From positions 607,237,659-607,301,658 of the forward strand of contig CM061142.1 in assembly GCA_030789695.1 (NCBI GenBank): a DNA stretch of 64,000 bases, read 5' to 3'. The position numbers and the translations under genes were made by a program. Positions within the stretch are counted from its first letter, which is position 1, and each line of letters begins with the position of its first letter. Origin of the DNA: Scilla litardierei (taxonomy: Eukaryota > Streptophyta > Magnoliopsida > Asparagales > Asparagaceae). Shown here in pieces: positions 55,477-64,000 of the stretch. The notes under the pieces are model-generated. The model did no database searches and had not been told where the DNA came from. It saw only the letters and a program-made list of their open reading frames with translations.

Positions 55477-55630
55477 AAAGTTTGCTTATCCCTGATCCTT
55501 CTATTATACTTGATGGATCGGAAATAGTATTTACGGTGCCATCGTATTGGTTGATGCTTTGAAAGAAGCAAATATCTTGAAGGATCGTGTGCGTAGAAGC
55601 ACTGTCCACTAGACACTTATTATCCATCTA
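55477..55630 (-). pseudogene. pol: E7 protease remnant
   Basis: The active-site motif DSAST is coded at 55594-55607 on the - strand, within a short open stretch that goes on with 'QDICFFQSINQYDG'. Ser-Ala in place of Ser-Gly is usual in this copia type. A frame break near 55495 separates it from the next block. Confidence 0.7.
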
Positions 55631-55727
55631 TAGCAGGAAAGAAAAGCATAGCAGTATAATGCACAAGATAAGTAACTGCCATTCAAAGTCTGAAAATTGA
55701 ACTAACATGCTTGATAGAAATAAACAA

Positions 55728-56734
55728 TTAGAAATAAAATTGTTTTTCAACTACAACAAATTGCAGAAATAGATAAGGCATCAGTCTAGCAGTCATTGGT
55801 CGAGAAGTCCTCAGCGATGTACCTAATTGGAGCCATGTCTTCTTTTCGACCAGGTTTGTTTCAGCAGACTTCTGGCTAGCTTGGTACAAATCCTGGAGGT
55901 GGAGTGGAGTACGACAGTTTCTGGACCAGTGTCCAGTCATGTCACATCTGTGGCATTTGTCTTCCCAATCTTTCTTGGGGGCAGATGTCTGGCCGTTGTC
56001 TTTCCTCTGCCACACAATTTTCCTCTTCCCCTCATTGTTGGTCTTGGAGGGGGTCCTCTAGCCTGCTTCTTCAATGCCTTTCCCTTCGGGGGGGGTTGCC
56101 TTTGAATTTATCCTTCTTCTTGTGGGAGGAGATATTGTGCGCTTCAGGCAGGTGCAATGCCAGCAGGGCACAAGTTATGGGTGGCCAGCAAGAGGTCTCT
56201 TTTCTGTTCTGCCATCAGAAGGCATGAGAGAAGTTCAGAGTATTTCGTGAATTTCTGTTCACGATACTGTTGCATGAGGATAACGTCCTTCTCGTGGAAA
56301 TATGTATAAGTTTTCTCCAGCATGCGTTCCTCCGTCACTTTTTCACCACACAACTTCAGACGTGAGGTGATGCTGAATAGTGCCCAGTTGTACTCGGCAA
56401 TGGACTTAAAGTCCTGCAGACGGAGGTTCTCCCATTCATATTGCGCTCGAGCAAGGATAACATCTTTTTGATGTTTGTATCGATCCTCGAGGGCGGTCCA
56501 TAACTCGTATGAGTCTTCCACTGTGAGGTACTCGGCCTTTAGGGTCCGATCGATATGACATCTGATATAGATAATTGCTTTCGCCTTATCTATGTCAGAA
56601 ACCGTATTGCCAACAGCAATGGTATCACTCAGTCCCTGTGAGCGCAGGTGGAATTTGATATCCAACTGCCAACTCAAGTAGTTCTTGCCTGTTGCGTCCA
56701 ATACGTCGAAGTCGACGCTCGCTATCTTTGCCAT
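55728..56734 (-). pseudogene. gag: E7 gag
   Basis: Starts MAKIASVDFD at 56734. A 196-residue open frame carries the UBN2-like copia gag core (LSWQLDIKFHLRSQGL, KAKAIIYIRCHIDRTLK, SYELWTALEDRYKHQKD, RLQDFKSIAEYN). After a frame change, a CCHC knuckle C-x2-C-x4-H-x4-C (CHRCDMTGHWSRNC) is coded at about 55950. The core frame is undamaged but is no longer linked to the knuckle or to Pol. Confidence 0.85.
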
Positions 56735-56860
56735 TTATCTAAGCAAGTCACACATGCAGTAATTAAATATTTGAAAATAAATAAGTATGCATTTCAGACA
56801 CAGATATTTGTGGTGTGGATCGACTATTCACCATTTTAAAGTACAAAATGAGGTCCATTT

Positions 56861-59356
56861 TGTTGGGAATTGGGCGTTCCCTTAAGGCACAAAATTCTAG
56901 TCCCGTCCTAAGTCGGACGGAACATAGACAGAAAAACATAGCAGCGGAAGGAAAAACAGTTAATCTAAATTAACATGCAAGTTAAAACAATTTTAACTTG
57001 GCCCTAAGGTCCAAGACCCTATGCCAAGATCTATGCCGACTTGGGATGGGTCTGACCATCCCAAGAAGGATCTAGCCTACTGCGATTAAACTAAACTAAT
57101 GCTAATAATACTTTAACCACATACCCGGAATCTCAGCCCTGGAGCAGGCGAGATGTTCCGCGCCGTCTTCCGAGCTGCTCCCGTCCCACGCCGAGCCGCT
57201 CCTTGAACCGCTCCCCGAACCGCTCCTCGAACCGCTCCGCATCCCGAGGCGATCAATCCCCGTGCCGCCGAGCCAACCAACCGCCGAAGAAAGTTTCACG
57301 CGAGTGAAACCTCCGCCAAGATTTCGGATCCAGAATCCGAACTCCTTTGAGGCTTTGCTAGAGCCCGCAGGAGTAAGGCAGAAATTTTAGGGAGATAGAG
57401 AAATATTTAATTTAAGCTTAGATCCGAGCGTGCTCCAACATTTACGAGAGCCGCTCAGATCTAGAGCTTGGGACGAGTTTTGAGAAAGGGGGGAGACCCC
57501 TATTTATATAGGCGGCGGACTCTCCCCTTTTCTCAAAATCCGATGTGGGACTAAAATAGAGTTAATTTAAAATCAAGTTAGTTTGCACTTCACAAAGTGC
57601 AAACTTCCGTGAATTTTAACTCACTCACCGTTGAGCTTCAGTATTGATATAACCTATCAATACGACAAGCGTTCAACGGTGAACGCATAGGAAAAAACCG
57701 TTCGTCAATCGGAGGTCGTTTGACCCTCCAATTGAGTGTCCAAAGATTGACAAAAATCAGATTTTCGCCAAAGAAATCAGCCGTCATGCAAATCTGTGAC
57801 TAGGGTTCGAAACCCTAGGCTTGGGGCCCACCAGTGGGCCCCGCTGCATCAATCGCGCGCGCAAAATGGCCTGGACAGAGCCCAGGCCGCGCCTGGGCGC
57901 GCCCAGGCCCGCGCCTGGGCGAGCCCAGGCGGGCCTGGGCTTAGCCCAGGCCGAGCCTGGGCTTAGCCCAGGCTTGCGCCTGGCTAGCCCAGGCCGAGCC
58001 TGGGCTTAGCCCAGGCAGCGCCTGGGTTAGCCCAGGCAGCCTGTTCTGCCTGGGCTTGTCCTGGTCTGATTCTTTGGGCTTTTGGGCTCTAACTTGAGCA
58101 TTTGGTGTCCGATTTGGACGCCGTTCGAACCTGGGTCTAGACCGGGATATTCCCGTCTTACCCGTGAACTTTTCCTTGCGTTTATTTTATTAAATATTGT
58201 ATTAAACAATTTAATACATATTTAATCGCTTTTGCATCAAATGCAAAATAGTCCCTATCTAAGCTTAAATTACCATATTGCATCAAATGCAATTATTTCA
58301 TCCCTTGCATCAAAAATGCAATTATTCTCCCTAACTAATTTCTACCTATTACTAGACGAAGCGTTACACTCTGTGTGAGACCCTACAGCCTGACCCTTAC
58401 AACAGGTTGGGCTCGAAGCCCTATACGGCAGTGACCACGAGCAGTGGTTGCCGTCCCTGCTTCAGGAATCATCATTATGTGGTTGACTCATTGACATGAG
58501 TATTGTCGGGACCACCTGACTGTTTCCGTGATGAATTCCGTAGTTATAGTCTTTTCGTCTAAACTGTGTCATGTAGATCAAGTCTGGGGTACGGTCAAAA
58601 CTGTCAACCCCAATAACTTGACTCCGGTTAGTTTCGATCAATCTTTAGTCAATAAATGTTGGACTTCTTCCAACATACTCTGCGCAGAGTTTTTACTAAA
58701 GACCGAACTAACTCTACGACACTAACTCCCATTGACCGGGAGAGACGAATCCTCTCTTGGTCATTACTCGCCTCGTACGTTTCAAGTGACACCCAATCAA
58801 AAGACCTTTCGACAGGCCTTGCCTCGAAGCTAGGTCAGTTGATCTAAGTGGCACCGTTCACGCACAGGTCCGTCAAAATGACCTCAAGTCAAAAGACCAA
58901 CTATCCTATCATCACTCAGAGTTATCACTGACAGATTGGTCAATATAACCATATGATAACTCTAGTGGATCGTTCAGTGAACTCATTCTAATGAGCACCT
59001 GTGTCTCGTCTTCGACTTCGCCAAGTCAAGTAATCATGAGATCATTGCCACCGCTAAACGGTGAAGACTAAGACACAATGGTCTGTCCGATGTTTCGATA
59101 TCCTTGTCTCGAAACATCTATGACCACGAACCATTTTAGACTTATGCTACAGACGGTCAAACGTTTCTCCATGATCGAGATACTCATCTCGATATCCGTC
59201 TGACCTTGCATAAAGTCTCAGGACTTTACCTAAGTCGACATCTGATTACAATATAACTTAGATAAATTATTACCAAACAGCTTACTGTTATTTCGAACAA
59301 GATGTTTGTGCTATTCACACAGGAATAAATGGCCTCGAGGGCATCATATTCCTACA
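56861..59356 (-). repeat. E9 3' LTR
   Basis: 2496 bp, TGTTGGGAATTG to TTCCTACA. On the - strand it has a TATA box TATATAAATA (57501-57510), a palindromic array upstream (57880-58067) and, downstream in the transcribed part, four GAACCGCTCC-like 12-bp repeats (57195-57240). The 65-residue frame across these repeats (57102-57299, repeated at 63590-63787) is SGSGS low-complexity and not called a gene. Confidence 0.92.
57501..58067 (-). promoter_or_regulatory. E9 TATA box and GCCCAGGC palindromic array
   Basis: TATATAAATA on the - strand at 57501-57510. About 370 bp upstream in the - direction, 57880-58067 alternates GCCCAGGC and GCCTGGGC more than a dozen times, forming many possible hairpins (for example AGCCCAGG with CCTGGGCT). 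Confidence 0.6.
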
Positions 59357-59370
59357 TCTCCCACTTGCAC
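59357..59370 (-). other. E9 polypurine tract
   Basis: GTGCAAGTGGGAGA on the - strand, directly adjoining the 3' LTR. It is similar to the E6 tract (AGTGTGAGTGGGAGA), as expected for a copia-derived element. Confidence 0.85.
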
Positions 59371-59404
59371 TCAGGCCCATTTATCTCGATATCTAATATC
59401 GTTT

Positions 59405-59463
59405 TTACACATAAGTTTTCCCGACTTCATGTGGTAGAGCCTTCGTGAGTGGATCTGCTAAAA
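59405..59463 (-). pseudogene. E9 copia RNase H C-terminal relic
   Basis: On the - strand the codons read VLADPLTKALPHEVGKTYV followed by TAA (59405-59407). The core ADPLTKALP is the hallmark C-terminus of Ty1/copia Pol, also seen in E6. No frame extends further upstream, so this is the only coding relic of the parent found in E9. Confidence 0.8.
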
Positions 59464-62400
59464 CCGTCTATACTATAGACTTAAGGGGTTTCTATGTTTA
59501 TGTTAGACCAACAATTTGAATCTCATTCAAATAATTCATTTGGTCTATCAGAATCTATAATATTTTATTTTCCTGGATCTTATCCAGTTCATCGTACCTT
59601 ACGATAATAATTTTAAATTAGTTAATGGTCATTTTAAATGGCTCATATCTATTATTGATAAAGTATCAAACCTTTTGATTGCTTTGTCAAAATATATGTT
59701 CCATCCTCTTAATGATTCGCATGTAATTTATACGCTCCCACTGACCTTGAAAACTATCTGGCTAATTCATATAAGTTGGTTCGTCTAAATCATATTTAGA
59801 AAAACGAACTTATAAGTGAATGCACAAATTTTCATGGTCAACTTGAGCGTTTACATCGAGTTTGGTCCGAGTAGATCTGTACACATCTGTTGGTGAAACC
59901 GGTTTCATCATAATCCGTTTTAAAGAAATTAGGATGAAAACCGTTCCCGTCCAACATTATTGTACTTCACTATTTTCTTTTCTGCACCAATCTTTCCACT
60001 TAAAGATTTACTTGCAGAAAGTGAGGAAACATTTTCCTTGGGCACGTAAATTAAATTCTCAAATTTATTTACGCACACGGACCTTCATCAAGTTTTAAAT
60101 TGGAGTTACTACTCCGAATTTCATCTTAGAAGTTGACTAAGTCATCATCAGTTATGATGTCTAACTCGACAATTCGTCTCACGAGATTCGAGTATTTTTA
60201 CAACTTTCTTACGATTGATTTATTGAATATATTATTGATAATGTCCTCATAGAACATTATTAAAACCTAGGCATTACTATCTGGGACTTAACCCAGATGG
60301 AGGATTTAACTCAGAGTCACTTACAATGGATCACACTAAATCTAATTAAGTGTGATTCATACCTTTTAACACACCGATGTGTTAACAGACTTGATCTGAG
60401 AGAAAATCACATTTTCTTTTAATTACACAAGATTTTATTTAGCTAAGTATTTGACCATTCGATCTAATCGAATTAGTTTAAATACTTTAGTCATTTCGTT
60501 CTTTATTTTATCAGACTTGTGTTTCATCAAGAACACGTGTCTTAGTAAAATATACGAATAACTTATTTTGGTTAATCTAGACTCGGGTACATCAGTATGT
60601 ACTAGACTGAGTTCGACAACTCATTCTCCCACTGTCTCATAGATGGGTTTCAGCCATTGTATCTAAGAGGCTAAGACTCACAAGTGTCCGTAGACTTCAT
60701 AATACGAGAGGTCAGACCCCTCTTTATGTGACTTGTGAAGCTTAATCTCTTGATACGGCCTAATCTAATTTTACCATATAAGTTTGCTACTATCTTGTGT
60801 ATTTATATATTAACATTTAATATATATATAGTTATTTACAAATTACTTAACACAAAACATTACTTCAGAAGCAATGTGACGACATTCGTCAAAATGTGTC
60901 AAACGTCTTTTGTATAACAATTTATTCTGAAATCGTGACATCAAAATATGTCACATTTTCATTTCCTCCTACTTATGCCTTTACTAATGATAAATTAAAC
61001 TATTTAACTCGATTGACTTTCCGGAGTGCCTTCTTCCTTTTCTAAATCACATTTAGATATCAACATAAATAAATAGCTATGCAAGGAACTTATGTATCCA
61101 AACGCTTGAGCTTTGCAATTTTGAGTGTAGCTCAAGAAGTTGCTTGTCTCAAGATCCGGTTGGGATACATAGTCTTGCATCGCTCATGCACTCGTATTCG
61201 ACTCAAACGGTTTGATCGAATCTTTGAACTTTGCGGATCAAAATTGTTTATCCATACAACCTTGAGTGTAGCTCAACAAGTTGTAGGGAGAAACATACTT
61301 TGAATGTCCTATATGTTCAAGCTGCCTCATATAGAGACGAGTGACATGTAGCTTTAATTTATTTGTTGGACACAGAACTTAATTGAAATTATATTTCTTA
61401 AGTCTGTTCTTTAGAAGGTCATTTAATGTCAACGAGAATATAGTTTTAATTCTATCAATTAGAATTTAACTTTGATATTCAATTAATCAACTTTTTGACC
61501 AATTAACTTATTAAAATATTATCAATTGATTCTTTCGGTAAGCATATTCTTGCCCTAGTTTTAGCATATGTTCAATATTAAATATAGGTAGATTGGCTTT
61601 TATCTATCTATATCCTCCCACTAATTTTACGAACGTTTTAAAGCTTAATAACGAACGATTTAATCGAATTAAAATTAATGGGTAAGAGTTCCAATCACCT
61701 TGGGTCTAGACAACCTTGAGTGTAGCTCAACAAGTTGATTGACTCTGCAATCGGAAGATGACTCTTCATCGATCATATCGGATATGACTCTCTTAATCGG
61801 TTTTTGCCCCTAGCCATTTGTGATCATGAGTGTGCTCATCCAAATCACAATGTCTAGTCTAGTCGGACCCTTGTTTTCATGTCTAGCCTGACTCACCCCT
61901 CAGCTCGGTGTATGCACGACACGTCGGTTTGGGTCAGGTCTTAGACTACATCTAGGCAGACTACATCGTTGACTTAACTTACGCCGACGCTCGGGGTACG
62001 AGACGACGGTTAGGGTCAGTCAAGATTTCATCTTATGTATTTAAGGAGTTGGTTTCTACAGGGTTGCCATGTCACAGCTTGAGTGTATCTCAACAACTAT
62101 AACACGGGCCCTATAGTTGCTAACCCCTAAAACAAGGAGGGCTACGGCTAATCTTGAAAAAGATCATTAACGTATTTGACTTAGATATAGTCCAGGGTGT
62201 CATACAATCATGATTCGCGACATTGCGGTCCAGCGGAACTCAGCCAGGGAATTGACTAAGCCAGGATCACTACCCCTTGGACTAGCAAGGGTTGACCCAG
62301 AACTCTTAGCCAAGCACATTGACTGGATCATGGTCCATTGAATGAAGCTTGTCATTTTTGTATGTATGCCATAGACTAAACAGCTTTTATTAACAACTAA

Positions 62401-62799
62401 TTAATCCTATCAACTAGTTGGATCCTTAAATTCAAAATTTTTAGGATTTGTTTAATAACTTTTATTAAGTCCTTATCAACTATAAGGTTCACGTGCTACC
62501 CTAATCGTTATTAGGATTTTAATAAATTATTAACAACGCTAGAAGCGAAGTCCTTTAATGAAAATTAATTATAACAATTAGAATTTGAAAATTCATTAAA
62601 AGGACTACCCTAATCAGGAATTAGGTCTTAATATTGTTGTTAATGATTTATTAAAACATAGCATGTCATTAAAATTCAAGTAATAAATTTTAATCATTTT
62701 TAATGGCTAACCTAAAGGGTTGTCTTGTGTTATCAAATAAGGGACAATATAGTACAAGCCATTGAAATAAAGCTACACTAATTTTATCAACATAAAATG
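59464..62799 (-). other. E9 non-coding interior
   Basis: 3.3 kb, A/T-rich, with no domain on either strand and no frame beyond about 78 codons. It contains four copies of CTTGAGTGTAGCTCAACAAG or near variants (about 61120, 61261, 61715, 62078), and two related segments at 61905-61960 and 61980-62030 ('gctcggtgtatgcacgac' and 'gctcggggtacgagacga', each followed by 'gggtcag'). Confidence 0.75.
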
Positions 62800-63310
62800 A
62801 AAGTGTATATCTATTTAACAATTAAATAAACTAAGTTTATCGCATAAACAATTTTTAGCATGCATACATAAATTTAACATTTAAATTTAAAATATGATTT
62901 TAAAATTATTTTATTTTTTATCTCATAAAAAAACTTAATATTAAAATCACTAATTTGCATGCTATGTTAAAAATTTATCGCATAAAAAATTTTTAACTTT
63001 TAAAACAGTTTTAAAATATCTCATAAATTAAAACATTATTTTAAAAAAAAAAACTTTCATGCTTAAAAAAATTTATCAAATAAAAATTTTAGGCATCCAA
63101 AATAAATTTTAAACTTTTAAAGATTTAAAAAATTAGTTTTAAAATTATCACATAAATTTTAAAACGTCATTTAAAAAAAAAATTTCCATGTTCAAAAATT
63201 TCATAAAAAAAATTTTAGAACATCTAAAACATTTTTAAAATTTATCTCATAATTTTAAAAACATTTTAAAAAGTATTTAAAAGCATTCTTAAGTTTAAAA
63301 TTAATCGCAG
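62800..63310 (-). repeat. E9 A/T-rich leader repeats
   Basis: About eight degenerate copies of a unit with 'TTATCNCATAAA' followed by T/A runs and 'gcat' or 'catg', spaced roughly 40-90 bp. The block lies directly downstream of the primer site in the - direction, where the E6 leader carries its own, G/C-rich, repeats. Confidence 0.6.
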
Positions 63311-63334
63311 TACCTAGATCGCTACGCAAACCTA

Positions 63335-63347
63335 GGCTCTGATACCA
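63335..63347 (-). other. E9 primer-binding site, initiator tRNA-Met
   Basis: TGGTATCAGAGCC on the - strand, 1 bp inside the LTR. The same site is used by E6. Confidence 0.93.
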
Positions 63348-63348
63348 C

Positions 63349-64000
63349 TGTTGGGAATTGGGCGTTCCCTTAAGGCACAAAATTCTAGTCCCGTCCTAAG
63401 TCGGACGGAACATAGACAGAAAAACATAGCAGCGGAAGGAAAAACAGTTAATCTAAATTAACATGCAAGTTAAAACAATTTTAACTTGGCCCTAAGGTCC
63501 AAGACCCTATGCCAAGATCTATGCCGACTTGGGATGGGTCTGACCATCCCAAGAAGGATCTAGCCTACTGCGATTAAACTAAACTAATGCTAATAATACT
63601 TTAACCACATACCCGGAATCTCAGCCCTGGAGCAGGCGAGATGTTCCGCGCCGTCTTCCGAGCTGCTCCCGTCCCACGCCGAGCCGCTCCTTGAACCGCT
63701 CCCCGAACCGCTCCTCGAACCGCTCCGCATCCCGAGGCGATCAATCCCCGTGCCGCCGAGCCAACCAACCGCCGAAGAAAGTTTCACGCGAGTGAAACCT
63801 CCGCCAAGATTTCGGATCCAGAATCCGAACTCCTTTGAGGCTTTGCTAGAGCCCGCAGGAGTAAGGCAGAAATTTTAGGGAGATAGAGAAATATTTAATT
63901 TAAGCTTAGATCCGAGCGTGCTCCAACATTTACGAGAGCCGCTCAGATCTAGAGCTTGGGACGAGTTTTGAGAAAGGGGGGAGACCCCTATTTATATAGG
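63349..64000 (-). repeat. E9 5' LTR (truncated by window edge)
   Basis: The first 652 bp on the + strand, starting TGTTGGGAATTG, match 56861-57512 with no difference that I could find. The rest, including the array, lies outside the window. Confidence 0.92.

Larger units (their letters stand above)
49484..56860 (-). mobile_element. E7: old Ty1/copia element (interior)
   Basis: A copia interior on the - strand, from gag at 56734 to a polypurine tract at 49484. It is degraded by many stops and shifts, interrupted by E8, and cut off at its 5' end by E9 at 56861. The parts follow copia order: gag, protease, integrase, RT, RNase H. The 5' LTR is not in the window. Its gag and protease forms (MAKIASVDFDVLDATGKNYL, LVDSASTHTIL) belong to a common plant copia type. 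Confidence 0.85.
56861..64000 (-). mobile_element. E9: LARD-like non-autonomous element with copia relic
   Basis: Runs past the window edge on the - strand. The 3' LTR is 56861-59356, the interior of 3992 bp is 59357-63348, and the 5' LTR starts at 63349. The interior has an initiator-Met primer site and polypurine tract but no gene. At its 3' end it keeps the last codons of copia RNase H. It is thus a large retrotransposon derivative of a Ty1/copia parent. The visible 652 bp of the 5' LTR appear identical to the 3' LTR, so it moved recently with enzymes from elsewhere. Confidence 0.88.

Noticed and set aside
57102..57299. 65-residue identical protein in both E9 LTRs
   Set aside because: Identity is explained by LTR identity. 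The product is an SGSGS repeat coded by 12-bp tandem units.

Overview
The window looks like repeat-rich nuclear DNA of a flowering plant. It is built almost entirely of LTR retrotransposons of plant lineages: Athila/Tat-like and Tekay/Del-like Ty3/gypsy elements and Ty1/copia elements. They carry plant-type primer sites (tRNA-Asp and initiator tRNA-Met complements), spliceosomal-type introns and A/T-rich flanks. I found no host gene, rRNA, tRNA or CRISPR array, and the species cannot be named from the sequence.

Layout. E0 (about 315-392 and 10898-11654) is a candidate old LTR fragment. E1 (393-10897, + strand) is a 10.5 kb Athila/Tat-like element with 1.5 kb LTRs, a broken gag, a recognisable protease, no RT/RNase H/integrase, and a third reading frame behind its own promoter-like module. 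E2 (12142-48407, + strand, target duplication ATATG) is a non-autonomous element with a 2.3 kb interior and about 1.8 kb LTRs. Its 5' LTR holds E3 (13474-15864, a solo LTR, duplication TATAC). Its 3' LTR holds E4 (19198-47074, - strand, duplication AACAA), a decayed Tekay-type chromovirus. The 5' LTR of E4 in turn holds E5 (27026-36668, - strand), a nearly intact Tekay-type chromovirus of the E3 family, and E6 (37320-45108, - strand, duplication CAAGT), a copia element missing its RT core. Downstream lies E7 (about 49.4-56.9 kb, - strand), an old copia element carrying solo LTR E8 (50597-52943, duplication AATGA), and then E9 (56861 to beyond 64000, - strand), a coding-free LARD-like element with a copia relic at its 3' end.

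How the parts work. In E4 and E5 one reading frame runs gag - protease - RT - RNase H - integrase - chromodomain, but it is interrupted at the same two places by GT-AG introns. Unspliced RNA would give Gag alone, and spliced RNA would give Gag-Pol. The LTRs of E3, E4, E5 and E8 share a chain of stem-loops whose stems covary, with loops mostly constant, and two of the deviations are G-U pairs only on the sense strand. Several unrelated families here each carry their own short palindromic or tandem motif array just upstream of the TATA box. E1 repeats that array-plus-TATA design internally, ahead of its third reading frame.

Insertion order from the nesting: E2 before E3 and E4; E4 before E5 and E6; E7 before E8. 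By eye the E5 LTRs differ at about a dozen positions in 2.4 kb, the E6 LTRs at about ten in 0.6 kb, and the visible parts of the E9 LTRs appear identical.
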